DNA of 64,000 bases from Scalesia atractyloides (Eukaryota; Streptophyta; Magnoliopsida; Asterales; Asteraceae). The translations under genes were made by a program, and so were the position numbers. The first letter of the stretch is position 1, and each line of letters opens with the position of its first letter. The notes beneath the pieces were generated by a model. The model was not told where the DNA came from, did no database searches, and saw nothing but the letters and a program-made list of their open reading frames with translations. The stretch covers positions 35,787,369 through 35,851,368 of the forward strand of contig CAMTDV010000027.1 of assembly GCA_947069175.1 (NCBI GenBank). Direction: 5' to 3'. Shown here in pieces: positions 23,927 through 36,659 of the stretch.

Positions 23927-24531
23927 TCAGTCTTCTACGTCTCCATCCCCCAAATCGCTATCGTTGCCGTCATCCTCCGTGGTGTTTCCAGCTTCTACAG
24001 CTGGGTCTTCCTCCTCTGGATCCTCCTCTGGATCCTCTACCGGCATTGGAGGGGCCGATGCTGGTGCAGGTGCTTGATTTTGCTCTAGCTCCTGAATTCT
24101 CCAACTAGATTCCAGGACTCTGTCTTCGAGCCAGTCGGCTCGTATCTGCTCAGCACGCAGGTCTCTGGCTAAAGTGTTACGAGCTATCTTACTCGTATGT
24201 TGCTCTTCCTCGAGCGAGCCAGTTTTACCTGTCAGTTGTCGGATCATCCATCCCTGTGCTAGGATGGTTTCCTGCATTCTTTCTAATTGTTCTTGTTGTT
24301 TCTGTATCATATATCTAAGTAGGTCATTCCCTACTTCTACCGAGTTAACCGGTTCAACCGGCACAGTGATGGTTGGGCATGATGACGACTCCTCCCCAGA
24401 GCGAGCCTTTTCCTCGCAGCTGAGCGTGTCTCCACGCCATAAGATGGTAAGGGTTCCACCATAGGTGCCTTTCCTGGCGCTCTTGGTGGCGTAAGTTTGT
24501 CGGACGATGATGATGATGATGATGATGACAT
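23927..24531 (-). CDS. Extra ORF upstream of gag: Ser-tract, coiled-coil, acidic-tail protein (one frameshift)
   Basis: Lies between primer site (24720) and gag (23865), on the coding strand. The first frame (24531 to about 24405) begins with Met and nine Ser, encoded by an (ATG)n/(TCA)n run. It continues with KLTPPRAPGKAPMVEPLPSY and GVETRSAARKR. One base appears lost near 24405-24412, and the next frame runs to 23927. That frame holds a Gln/Glu/Leu-rich segment (LLRYMIQKQQEQLERMQETI, later RDLRAEQIRADWLEDRVLES) that looks like a coiled coil, then a Pro/Ala linker and a strongly acidic tail ending GDGDVED. About 200 codons in all. It matches no Gag, Pol or Env family that I know. Position and composition suggest an accessory protein of the element. 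Function unknown. Confidence 0.65.
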
Positions 24532-24719
24532 TGCCTTTAGGTTGTGTAGTTAGTTACTAGTTGCATTCGTTTCTTACTAAGCATTCATATTCTTCATAAC
24601 ACAGTTGTGGTACATCACATAACAAGATATAACAGTTCGGTGCCAAACTACGTCTACTGTCGTGTATTCAGCTATAGTTTAGGTCTACTTTAAATGCAAA
24701 CTTGGTTCTCTATAGCTAG

Positions 24720-24733
24720 TGGCTCTGATACCA
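24720..24733 (-). promoter_or_regulatory. Primer-binding site of nested element
   Basis: Minus strand reads tggtatcagagcca, three bases inside the 5' LTR, identical to the site in the outer element. Confidence 0.9.
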
Positions 24734-24736
24734 ATC

Positions 24737-27506
24737 TGTCACACCCTCAATTTCCATTTGCGGAGTTTTACCGCGAGGCTTGTGAACAAACCAGAATCTG
24801 AAACACTAGTACGTCGAACGACTCTATATGATTTGATAATACGTTTTCCAAAAATCATTTGTTTAACCATTCATCGTAGATTTTATATTGTCTTAGTTAG
24901 TTACCAATGTTTAGCGGAAGCATTAGTTTTTATGGTTGAGCGGAAGCATAAAATAAGTAGAGAAACGGGCGCCAACACAAACGCCAAAACAAATGAAAAA
25001 CCCAAAACAATGTTTGTAAATGAGACTCGATAAAAGATGTCTTGATCAATGCAAGTGAGTGCACCTAGAGCTCCTAGCGTCTTGAGAAACATGTAAAGAA
25101 ACAAGTGTCAACATTAAAGATGAGTGAGTTCACAGGTTTTCATAAATTCGTTTGTTCGGTTATGAGTTTGTTTCCCCCGTTATCCCTAACCCGGGATAAT
25201 GATTTAGTTCCATTATTCCCAACCCAGAATAATACCGATAGTTCCATTATTCCTTAACCGGAATAATAATGATGTTGGTTCCATTATTCCAAACCCGGAA
25301 TAATAAAGTTGTTGTTTCCATTATCCCTAACCCGGGATAATATAGTTGATTCGTAATTAAGTTCAATGTTAACATATATAGGTAGCTAGCCTAAAGTTAT
25401 GTCACGTAAGTGTTCGCGATCGAAGCTGACTGTTGTGCCTCCGTGTTGCCAGGCCTATCACTGACCATGGCGAAGTTAGGCCAAATTATTCACCCGTTGA
25501 CCATACCCGATCGGCTAGCGCGACTAGCTCGGATGGGGCTTGTCGGGCCCAGTAGTACTACTTATAATTTCCCCGCTATTTAAACCCAATACTAACAATC
25601 CGAGAGATTTTCGAGGACTTATGTGATATAGCTGCTTAGTGACCATAACGTTACATTAACATTAACTTAGTTACCGAATAGTTATGTGACGTTAAATTCG
25701 TATAACGTAAAGAGATTGAGTTGAAGAGTGTATACATGTTTCTCCCCCTGTTGTTTAAAAACCGGATAAAGTTAGGGGCCGTGAACTCACCTTTAGTTGC
25801 TCGGTTAGTGTAGCAAAGAAGTCGTAAAGGATGGGACCGCTAATTGCGTCCTAACAAACCAATTGATTTCAAGTCAGTGTGTGAACACACCAATACAAAA
25901 TTCTACACATAATTTACGCACAAAGTGATTCACACAATCAAAATTCCTAACACTCAAACATGCATGCAAGTATCCTCATGTGAACATAGTAATCAAAACA
26001 ATTTATCATGAACATAATCCAATCCATACAACACTTTGGTGCACACATTCACAAGTTATCAAGTTTCAGCTTACATACTCATAATTCGGCTGTTTTCTAG
26101 GATTTTTATAAAATAGTTCTAACGTTCCAAAAATTCCAATTATTTTTCAGCAGGTGACAACTATACTGTAGAAATTTATATAAATTTTTCAAGTCCTAAT
26201 ACTTTACCAATTATCCATAAATATTAATATACTAGGCTGCAGTCAGATTCGTCACTTTCTGACTGCAGTCCACGGAAGAATTTATTTAAAAATCACTGTT
26301 CGTCCAATTAACAAAATTCCAGTGGGATTTGCCCGGAAATTTCCATACCTAGTTGCTGTACAAATTTCATGATTCGACTCCCTACAGATTATAAAATCCA
26401 ACTCGATAAACAACTAACAAAGTTTCCGGATTTCCACAGTTTTAGTTACTGAACTTAATTGGCCACTTAAAAATATCAAACGACTTCAGAAAAATATGAA
26501 TCCAGCGCCATTAGATTCGTTATTCAAATCTCTACGTTTTAGACTTCAGAAAGTCCGTTTTTTGACAACTAATGACCAAGTTACAGCCAGTTGAAGTCAA
26601 CTGTAACTATCACTCAGCAACCTGTTTCAGCATTTTATCACCACTAATTCGTATAAACCGTCGATATAATGAACCTAGGCGATCAAGAACTGATTTTTCC
26701 AATCATAGATCAATACATATATCATATCCATGCAAACCCTAATCAATATCTCTAGTTTTTATAAACAAAACACACTTGCAAACTATGAGTTCCGAAAACA
26801 ATCATACATGCAAACTATGATAAATCAGCCGATCAACAACATAATCACTACATTCAAACACATATAATCCGAATATGATCTTGCAAACAATTATAAATCC
26901 TAACCTTTAATAATGGTGAATAACGAGCCGAGACTTGGACAGGACTGATTTGGATGTTCAAGCTAGATCACGACCGAAAGAATGAAAGGGATAAGCTGTT
27001 GTCGCGACCGAGAGATGATGTAGGGCTGATTAGATCGAGATGATGAAGGAAGAGGCTGCCGTCGGCTGATTGCTATTAGGGTTTTTGTGTTTTTGTTTTT
27101 GTGAAGAAAGACCCATGCATGTGTGTGTATATATAGCGCAAAAAGATCAAGAAAAGGGGAATAGGTTTGCGATTTGGGCTTGTTCTCGAGGCCGAAGGGA
27201 CTTGGGTTGGTTGGTTTGGGTTTAAAACTTGGTTCACTCCTAGAGTCACAAGGAATCGAGGTTGGTTCGTGTCGCGGTTTGGTTTGGTTCGTGTACATAT
27301 TTACTATAAATATTTTATAACTAAAACAATCACGTAATCGAACATCACATATTCACCAACTCATAAACGTTCAATACACATAGCACATACTTCATTGGAC
27401 AAGTTCGCTAAATTATCGTAACTATTTCGAGCGTGCAAATTCAAGTCTCCGAATTAATAACCGTGAAGTAGTGCGTTTAAGTTATCCGAAAAACCGGGAT
27501 GTCACA
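24737..27506 (-). repeat. Right (5') LTR of nested element, 2,770 bp
   Basis: Starts TGTCACACCC and ends GGGATGTCACA on the plus strand. Aligns end to end with 16293-19060. It drives the element's own transcript towards lower coordinates. Confidence 0.93.
27127..27136 (-). promoter_or_regulatory. LTR TATA box
   Basis: Minus strand ctatatatac within the 5' LTR, upstream of the aORF-gag-pol region. The matching box in the other LTR is 18681-18690. Confidence 0.6.
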
Positions 27507-27511
27507 TCGCG

Positions 27512-27921
27512 CGCTGCTGTTATGTCGCCGCTGCCGCTGCTTGCCATTGACGCGCCGCCACCACGGGGGTGGCCGACGGTCTCGTACACCGGGAGAGAGG
27601 AGAGATGAGCGGGAGGGAGAGGTGAGCGTGAGTGTCTGGGGTCAGGTTTGTGTGAGGGAGAGAGAGAAAGGAGAATGGTTGTGGTGCGTGGCCGGGTTTG
27701 GCGCCGGAGCGTCGCCGGAGGGAATTCCGGTGACCGGATTTAGAGAGGAGGCAGGTTGTCTCATCTTGGGGGCTAGGGTTTTGTGAGGAATGAAGGATTT
27801 GGATGTATAAATAGCTAGAGTTTGGTAGGTTGGGCCCTAAAGCCCGGTTGTTGTGTTTAGAACGACCCGGTCTCGTTTTAAAGGGTTGTTTTCGCACCCG
27901 ATATTTAAAAGATAGAAGAAA

Positions 27922-27990
<69 letters not shown>

Positions 27991-28045
27991 TATATACATA
28001 TTATTTTTTTTATCAAATAAAAATAATAAAATACGGGTCGTTACA
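27512..28045 (-). repeat. Right (5') LTR of outer element, second part
   Basis: Resumes the outer LTR just after the TCGCG duplication and matches 10113-10671, including the GC-rich block and the (ATT)n run. Ends GGGTCGTTACA, followed by the TTTTT duplication (28046-28050). Confidence 0.9.
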
Positions 28046-28112
28046 TTTTTAGCTCCAAAACAACCAAACTCTTAACCGTCTAATAAGTGCGATCATATGT
28101 ATGCATATAAAC

Positions 28113-28265
28113 CATGGTGGATCCAGAAAATCTTCGTAGGGGTAACGTTTTATAGAAAAGAGGTAACGAGATCGAAAAAATGTCAAATTTTTCAAAAATT
28201 TACACTACCGTCGAGCATCAAGGGTAGCGGAGGCTACCCCTTCCCCTAAGGTAGGTCCGCCCCTG
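28113..28265. mobile_element. hAT-type MITE, 153 bp
   Basis: Bounded by a perfect 8-bp direct duplication, ATATAAAC (28105-28112 and 28266-28273). The right end reads inward as caggggcggaccta, a terminal repeat typical of plant hAT elements. The left end, catggtggatccag, is a decayed copy. No coding capacity. Confidence 0.82.
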
Positions 28266-28273
28266 ATATAAAC

Positions 28274-29664
28274 GATGTGTCGGGTCATGTTCTAATCACC
28301 AAGGTTTCAACATTCATTTCCCCTTGTAACATACTTCACGTATTCGAAAGATTATGTTCTTGAGTCCAACACAGCTTCTTCAATTGTTGTTACCGGTTCA
28401 CATGATTATGTTTAATGACTGTGTGTATCAGTGCGAGGAAGAGAATGTATGTGGTAACCAGCAGCAGTTCGTGGCTGCTTATAGGATACCAATAGATTGG
28501 TTTCAATGCGTCATCAGCTTCCAGCGTGTCCGAAAGTTGGACCGAGGAAGGGCGGCAATACATTCTTATTGTTTGACTATAATCTTCAATCACCATACTA
28601 ACCGGTAAAGATTAATATTTAAGTGTTGATGAGAATGATCTCATTAATTATGCATTTATTTTTCATATATTCCTTTCTAAACCCCCCCCCCCCCCCCCCC
28701 CCCATTTCAACATTACTGATGCTAATGTCCATTTTCTTTCTCTACGATTAAATGTACATTTAATTGGATAGTATTTCAAAGTTTACATCAGATTTATACT
28801 TCATGGTTTAATTTAGAGGTAGTCTACTAGAAAATTATTATTATTATCAGCCTAAAGTAATTTTAGTTCATAACTAGAAGTACCTGTTGCGTTGCGGTCG
28901 GGTTCACCTTTAGATATAACAAATGACATATACCAGCGACACAAATAATGTATGTAAAACAACATCTAGATAAATTTGAATATTGCCATTTAAATGGATA
29001 ACATAACACTTACAATCAAAAACAATTATGTTCATTTTTTATTACTTTTTTATTTTTTTTGAACAAACAAAACTAACATACTAAACAAAGCTCCTTAGCA
29101 AGCTGCTATGAGAGCCAAAAACTAAAAAGCAAAATAAAGCAACACATGAAATTGAAATCAAAAACAATTATGTTCATTTTTTATTTTTTTTTTTGAACCT
29201 CCTTAACAATTTTTCTGATCTGAGGTTGAAATCCCATGTCCAATATTCGGACAGCTTCATCCAACATCAAAAAAAGTAACTTGATTCAATAAGTTCCAAG
29301 TAATATTTTGGTAAACAAGAATGCACGCTTTTAAATATGACATGCAGGAGTGAATCTACATGTTCTTTAGGGGGTCGAGGCATCCACATAAGATTCATCA
29401 AAGTAGTGGAAAATATTCAGCTTTTACGGGCACCTCTAACATCGCCAAACAATGAAAAAAAAGAAGAAGAAAACTAAACAATTTGATGAGAAGGTCATGA
29501 CTTTAATGAAGAAATTTGATCTAATGGATAAAATGAATAAGAAAGAGAGAGAGAATAACAATAATGATTAGGGTTAAAAATAGACAAATCTATTTACTAG
29601 CAAATTTGCTTTTCAACGTTAAAGTTTCGTATTAACCATTTTAATTAAATAAAAGTTACAAAAC
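28274..29664. other. Intergenic with poly-C run and a Helitron-like end
   Basis: Open frames at 28354-28608 on both strands match no family that I recognise. A run of about 22 C lies at 28682-28703. At 28873-28877 a Helitron-like terminus (actag followed by agtacctgttgcgttgcgg) points into the following DNA. The rest, including two copies of aattatgttcattttttatt near 29023 and 29167, is unassigned. Confidence 0.45.
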
Positions 29665-29893
29665 TGTTATGAATGCATCCATTATGTAGTGACTTTCTAC
29701 ATATATAATCTTTTATCTCTTTAGTTACTATTGTACTAATGTAAGTGCCTATATATAATTGCATTTGTATATGATGTTGAAATCAATGAATAAGAATTCT
29801 ACATTTTATATTTCTCTCTATAATCATATGTTCTTTGTTCGTGTGTTTATATAGTTTGTATACTAGTTGCTAATAGGTTGTTGTTTTACAACA
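29665..29893 (+). repeat. 5' LTR of decayed copia element
   Basis: 229 bp. Pairs with 35857-36084. Differences cluster around 29697-29722. Confidence 0.85.
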
Positions 29894-32800
29894 CGTTAAC
29901 AACACGACGGTACTTTTTCCAAAAGCCTTGTTTTTTGTAGCCACCAGTGACATCACACGAACCCGAATCACCTTTAAGGATTGTAAACACGGTGATCACT
30001 TTTTTTTGGATGATGTGTCATCCACACCTTACAAAATGGTCCTCATTTGAGAAAAAAGGTAACCTTATAAAATCCTCTTAGAAATCATGTGCATGCCACT
30101 ATTTGAAATTTTGCATTGGATTTTTATATGTATATATCCGATGGCATTTAAAAGGTAAATCATAAAAGAAGAATGTACTATCTAGAAATTAAAACTCAAT
30201 TGATTTGTCTACTCTAGTGTTAAAAATAAAATCTATTTTGATTTGAGTTATATTTCATGTGGTGTGGTGTCCTACATATCAACTCTATTTATTATGATTT
30301 TTTATAATTTATTCTTGTTTAACGTAATATTTCATTTTAGAATGTTTAGAGATTTGTCATAATTAGTTTGAATATTTATGTTTGGTAAATGAATTTCTAA
30401 AATATTATATAAATTTGAAGATCCACAACTTGTACTACGATTATCAAAGTTGCATACTGTGATTTTAATATTTATTGTTTTAAATGATTGGATAAAGTCA
30501 TTATTTTGGTATTATTTGTGAATATACAAGTTAAATATTCTTAATATGTCCAAAGATACTTAATATTATTAATAAGAGATTTTCCACATATATTGTAATC
30601 ATCTTTAACAATTTTGTTTTATTTGGTCTTATTGTAACCATTGTTATTTTAACTTTTATATTTACCGGTGTTCATGAATCGAGTGACATATACGAAGAAG
30701 ACTGAAAATTAACTGAATCCAGGTGTAAGTATTTTCTCTCTTTTGTTATATGCAAAGTTTCTTTGACTGGATACTTGATCAAGCACATAATATATACACT
30801 CTTTCTATTAAACCTCTGGTGAAGTCCCTTTATTCCTTTAACTGAATTTGCTTACTTGTTGGCCGTAAAAGAAAATAAAATATTAATGTGGATCATAAAT
30901 AATTTTTTTTCATTAGTCATTGTTAATATATAGCATGCCAAAACACTTTTACACAATTAGATATAAATGAGTTATGTGTCTAATGCTCATTGGACGCTAA
31001 TCCTCTGTTTATAAACATCAATTGATTTAGTTTTAAATAAACTATACAACCTATAATGCAATATATTATTATTATTATAGCATGACTATAAAAATATCGT
31101 TTGGAATTTATACTAGGTTATACTAGCATTTATAACAAATTTTGTATATAAGAAATTCATATAATAGATTCATATTGCTAGATATCGTTAGTTGTTGTTA
31201 GAGAAACCCTTTTTAGCGATGTTGGTATCTATCATGCATTCATTAGGCTATGTCATAATGTTTAACAATTTAATTGCATATTAACTATCACTGTTGCTAG
31301 TATAAAATAGTGACCATTGCTATTGCTTCATATGTACAATGTATAGATTGCTTATGTGATATCATTAGTTGTTTAAATATCAATATTTAAGAAGAAAAAA
31401 TAATGAGTACGTTATGTAATTCATCGGTGTTCAAATTTTCAAATATAAGTAATAAATGCTCTAAGAACTTGAAAGAGATATATGTTTAAGTTTCAAAGTA
31501 AGTTTTCATTATATATAAGATATGTTTGTAACTGGTTATACCATGATAAGTTATTACATAAATTATATGCATTTGCTTATTAGTGATGAATAGGATTCTT
31601 ATTCCATAAAGGCCTATTATAAGTCGTTTTAATATGATGACATGCTATAAGGTCATGTATTGTATGATTTGTTGCTATCTATATCTTGTATTCTATGTGC
31701 TATCACTTCTTTGCATCATTGATACTACCAAATAGAACGATCAAACCAAAGTTGTGGTTTATTGTCACTCTCATGAAAAAGTTGTGGTTTAGACTAATGA
31801 CAAATTATAGCTATATTTTTAGTAGTAAAAATCATATATTGATTTACTCATCTTTCTTTATAAATGTTTTCTTGCTTTTAATCAAGATGTATGGTTTTAT
31901 TGTGGCTTTCATCATATATCAACTTTGTCCTTTATGGAACAACACTAATTTGAAAATAAATGCACACGAAGTCGATAAAATAGAGCATGACCTATAATGA
32001 TAGGCTTCTCACTATTGTAATTTTATGTTTTTTATATGCTTTGATTTATTTAGATAATATGTGAAATAAAAAAATCTAAATCATAAAAAGTTGTGAATAT
32101 GCTTAGACATGCCATCCAAAGTGTTATGCTGACAACATCTCATTATTGATATATAGAAGGTCATAAGACTTAAGGTTGATATATCGTACATGATTTAGTC
32201 ATATAATTACTTCTCAACTTATATTATGTAAAGAGTAGACTATTTACATTGAAAATCAGACATAACAATTTTCATTTGTCACATCTCAGGATATGCTCCT
32301 GAAGTAGCAATATCATAATAAGAGTATGCAATGTTTTATAGTGACTTTATATTCGTATGTCCGAAAACTAATGAAAAACCATGAAACTTGGTTGGTTTTA
32401 CTTTATTTCTTAAAGTGAATGTGATTATATAATGATCATTAAAATGTCTTGATCATGGACATAACTGATAAAAAAATGCAATGATGGTCATTGTAATAAT
32501 GAGATTGACCATTAGAAATTATAACGATAGCCAAGATAATAATGAGATTGACCACCACAGGTGGCAATATAAGGGAGCGATAATATGATAATGATATGTG
32601 AAAATAATGACGGTGATATAACATGATAGCTTATACATTATCTCGTGTCTTATGTCTTGTAGCATATGCGCAAATAATACATATATTATCATAAACCATA
32701 GGTTTATGGATCATGATTATTTACGTTATTGGCATGATCGGTTAGACCACACCGAGTTAATGATGATGTGAAACATAATGAAGAACTTGAAGATTCTTCT

Positions 32801-33569
32801 AGCTAAAGCATATGATGTTTTCTCTTAAGGGAAATTATTTATTTACCAATTAAAGGTGTGTATCCCTAAATATTTTGGAAGTGATTAAGAGATATGCATA
32901 TCCCAATATGATACAATTTAGTGTTTTAAATCGATGCATCATCTAAATGGTTATTAAATTCACAACTTGATGTTTGTGTAATTTATGGGTTAGCTAATAA
33001 GATAGCAAGCACAATATTCCAAATTGCATGTATTTATTAGTAGTGACAATAAGTTTATTTCCCTAGTTATTAATGATCGGTGGAATAAGTGTTGAACTTC
33101 CTATAGATTATGTTCATACACGAATTGATTTTGTTAAGATGATCATTGAGCGTCTATGATTGATAGTAAAGCCAATAATCATGAGAGCAAGTTCATGTTT
33201 ATATATGAGTACATGTAATTTTACATTTAATAATATTAATTCACATCAAGCCAACATGTTGTAATAGTTTATCCTCGTTATAGCTGGTTTTTTGTCAGGA
33301 ACCAAAGATGTCTCTTCTAGGACTTGGTTGTGCGGTATATATTGAAATTGATCCACCATAATGCACAAAAACCATACCTTAAAAAGTGGTTGGGAATATA
33401 TGATAATGAATAAGGCCTTTCACAAGATATTTATTTACGACTCAATTAATTGATATCCATCTCAATGGATTAACATTCCCAACATCAGGCAGGAGATAAA
33501 AAGCAGTTGGAAAAGAAATGAGTTGGTATGAATTATCAATGATCCTCAAAACTAAAAGTGTGAACCAGA

Positions 33570-34280
33570 AGTTCAAAGGATAACTCGTTTACAAAGATTA
33601 GCGAATCTATTACTAGATACATTCCCTGACCTTAAAAAGGTGACTATGTCATATATACCAACTGCTAATGCTCCAATTAAGATGAGTGTCCTAGAAGGAC
33701 AACCACATGCTTGTAATGAGTCTATTGCACGTCTGAAGCATGGTAGACTAGTTGATTCCAATAAAAATTTTCCTTGAAAATTGGAGCAAGTAATGAAGAT
33801 TGTCAAGTCAAGGTTATAGTAAGAGAGTCTCCTAAAGAGACATTAGACATGATGGTTCCAGAAGAACCTAAGGTACCTGAAAATAAAGAGATCTTATTAA
33901 ATCGTATCATGTCTAAAAGTATATGGAATCAAAATAAAATCGACGTCGTTATACTTTTGTATATAATATAGCGCTTGAAAAGATGAAATGATAAGGATCA
34001 AGATTTAAATCTGCCTATGAATAAGTACAAAGAAATGATTGGCCAAAATGGAAAGATGCAAATGAGGCAAAGTTGAATTCTCTATTGAAATGGAAAGCTT
34101 TCAGGCCAGTAGTCCATACAAAAGAAGTTGTAAAATATATTTAATATGCTTAGGTCTTTTATGTGGATCAACAATTGATGGCACAAGGATTTCGCAAAGA
34201 CCTATGATTAATTATGAGGAGATGTATACTCTAGTGGTGGATGCAATAGCTTTCCAGTATTTAATTAGTCTGTTAATATA
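33570..34280 (+). pseudogene. Copia pol remnant (integrase tail to start of RT)
   Basis: Frames broken by stops still show copia-like text. Near 33590-33760 the sequence reads as lines such as FPDLKKVTMSYIPTANAP. At 33774-33971 it reads VIVRESPKETLDMMVPEEPK and VPENKEILLNRIMSKSIWNQ. At 34190-34270 there is an RT-like segment, ISQRPMINYEEMYTLVVDAI. The match is to the region joining integrase and RT in small plant copia elements, from memory of that family. A short Gln/Glu segment at 34730-34770 may be a further RT remnant. Not translatable as one protein. Confidence 0.75.
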
Positions 34281-35856
34281 AAGAGAGAATTGATATGCAT
34301 ATGATGAATGTTTTGTATCACTTGAAACTGAAAGCTACATGAAAGTCCTCAAGAATTTAAATTATGTAATTCATGTAAAGTAAGTTCTCGAGAACAATAT
34401 GATCGTTGTATGCAGATTCATATTTGAATACAACTAGAACTCTTGGTGAGTTTCGTAAGGCAATTGAGTGCCCTAAAGGTGAATTGAAACATCTTCGCGA
34501 TGTAATTTTTTATGCATCAATAAACATACATGGAAAACTTGTATCTTGCTAATTGTGATATCTCAATAAATAAAGAGATGGTACAATATGAATTTTGAAC
34601 ATATGATATAGAAATCAATATGTTAAATGAGAAAGTTAATGTGACAAAACTCCTAAAGAGTGCACACATATATATATATATATATGTAAAGACGGAAAGA
34701 AATTTGTGGTGTATTGTAAATGCCGAAGCATTGATATATAAACTTCAAGAAATGTTCTACAAAGTTTACAAGATTTGTATGGACGATAATAATCGATTCG
34801 AATATGGTATAATCGACTTACTAATGAGCTCAGAAAATAGAAATATATATGGTGTAATTGGTCCATTTGTTTTCATTAAAAGACCAATATGAGATAGTAT
34901 TACAATATATGTTGATGATGTATTGAATCTCTCCTGAAGAGATCAAAATGAACCTAAATATTAAAACAAGAATTTGCAGATTAAAGATGGTATTGCAAAT
35001 TTATGGTTCGATGTGTAGAAAAGACATTTGTATAATTATCCATCAATATTATAATACATTTAGAAGATGGTGGACATTTTCATACGGACAAAGCTTATGG
35101 TCTAAGTACATTTAATGATGTCCAAGTAGTTGATATATAAAATAGCTCTAGCATCTCCAATGAAAATAAAAAGGGAAAACAAAAATTCTTGGTCCGGAAG
35201 TACCATATTTACAAATAACTTGTATTAGTATATCCTACTAGTTATACACGAACATATATCATGAAATTCATTGACATAATATAACTCATGTACAGGGAGA
35301 ATATAATGTAATGGGTACAACATATATTTTTTAACCTTACGGTACGAAAGGTATGAGTTCATATTATACTAACCCATCATCAAGTTCGGTTAATTTTGTA
35401 AATGCAGGGAATGTAACAAAACACATTCATGGTTCTTACGGTATCAGCTTACAAAGAGGAGGCAATTAAAGTTTTACATGAAGATCATACATCAAGTTCA
35501 TTAATAGATTGCACATCAAGCGACAAATCACTCACTATAAAAGTTTTTCAACAACTTTCATAGAAGATTTGCACTTGTTACTTGAAATGATACATATTAT
35601 ATTGAGGGGGAGTTTTACATAAGTTGCACTCTTTTCCCTTCACTAAGTTTTATCCAATTGGATTTTCTTAGTAAGGTTCTTTTATGAGACAACGTACCTG
35701 ATCCGGAAGTATTAGGGGGAGACAATACGCGTTCCACTCTTTTTCCCTTAGCTGAGGTTTTGTCCAATTGGGTTTTCCTAGCAAAGTTTTTAATGAGGCA
35801 ACATCACTAAGCGTATTAAAGGATAGTATTCCATCATGTGGATAGTCAAAGGGGAG

Positions 35857-36084
35857 TGTTATGAATGCATCCATTATGTAGTGACTTTCCACATGTATAA
35901 CCCCTATCTCTTTAGTTACTATTGTACTAATGTAAGTGCCTACATATAATGGCATTTGTATATGATGTTGAAATCAATGAATAAGAATTCTACATTCTAT
36001 GTTTCTCTCTATAATCATATGCTCCTTATTCGTGTGTTTATATAGTTTGTATACTAGTTTCTAATAGATTGTTGTTTTACAACA
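35857..36084 (+). repeat. 3' LTR of decayed copia element
   Basis: 228 bp, preceded by polypurine tract 35847-35856. Aligns with 29665-29893. Confidence 0.85.
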
Positions 36085-36659
36085 AAAGTAAACATTTAAG
36101 TTTGATTAAATTAAGTAGATGACTACTTGTTTTATTGTTTGATTACTCAGTTAATATATAATAATTGTGTGTTTTCTTATCACATCTGAGTTCAAACAAA
36201 CTATGTAAAATTCATATACCATTAAGTAATAAATAATATATATATACACGAAAATTTAAACACTATTGTTGACTAAATAAATGTGAATTGTTTTCCTTCG
36301 TCTCATTTTGACTCGACTTGATTTAAGGTAACCCTCCCAAAGAAAAGAACTTTGAATCCTCCACTGATGATATGTTTTAACATGTTATGTATTTATGTTT
36401 GTTTTTCTTTCCATAGACTTGCCACCTCTAGTGGTTGATTAAGTGTGTTCTTAAACTAATAGCCGAGAGAATAATTTGCATCATATCCATAACCATGTCT
36501 ACAACTAAAACGTCCACCCTTTGATAATTACATGCTACCACATTTACTTCTCAGTGTATGATGAGTTAGTACCTACATAACTCTTCAATTTAACATCATA
36601 TTTCTTAATAACCTTTTACATAGAAGCCATAACGATTTATCTCGTCCATTTTACATCAT

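Larger units (their letters stand above)
16293..27506 (-). mobile_element. Nested chromodomain Ty3/gypsy retrotransposon (Tekay/Del-like), 11.2 kb
   Basis: Inserted in the right LTR of the outer element with a perfect 5-bp duplication, TCGCG (16288-16292 and 27507-27511). LTRs are 16293-19060 and 24737-27506, 2,768 and 2,770 bp, with only scattered differences. In transcription order (minus strand) it has: 5' LTR with TATA box, primer site, an extra coiled-coil ORF, gag with zinc knuckles, protease, RT, RNase H, integrase, a chromodomain-like tail, a duplicated purine-tract region and the 3' LTR. Gag-before-RT-before-integrase order plus the terminal chromodomain places it among plant chromoviruses. 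Several small lesions (stops, frameshifts, a lost RNase H acid) mean this copy is probably not autonomous. Confidence 0.93.
8146..28045 (-). mobile_element. Outer non-autonomous Ty3/gypsy-like element, split by a nested insertion
   Basis: Direct LTRs start TGTCACACCC and end GGTCGTTACA on the plus strand: left 8146-10671, right 14339-16292 continuing at 27512-28045. TTTTT lies immediately outside both ends (8141-8145 and 28046-28050), a perfect target duplication. The primer site is on the minus strand at 14322-14335 and a purine tract abuts the left LTR, so the element is in minus orientation. Without the 11.2-kb insertion (16293-27506 plus one target copy) it is about 8.7 kb. The 3.7-kb interior encodes none of the retroviral-type proteins, so this is a large non-autonomous derivative. 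Confidence 0.88.
29665..36084 (+). mobile_element. Old, decayed Ty1/copia retrotransposon
   Basis: Two short LTRs, 29665-29893 and 35857-36084, both start TGTTATGAATG and end TTTTACAACA. They differ at many positions, so insertion is old. The right LTR is preceded by the purine tract caaaggggag. The interior starts cgttaacaacacg, which resembles the primer-site region of some small plant copia elements. Pol remnants are visible at 33.5-34.3 kb. The gag, protease and integrase part (29.9-33.3 kb) is too decayed to delimit. No exact target duplication is visible (AAAAC versus AAAGT). Confidence 0.82.

Noticed and set aside
28354..28608. ORF of 84 codons on plus and 68 on minus
   Set aside because: Open on both strands, no family recognised, no promoter or splice signals; left as unassigned intergenic DNA.
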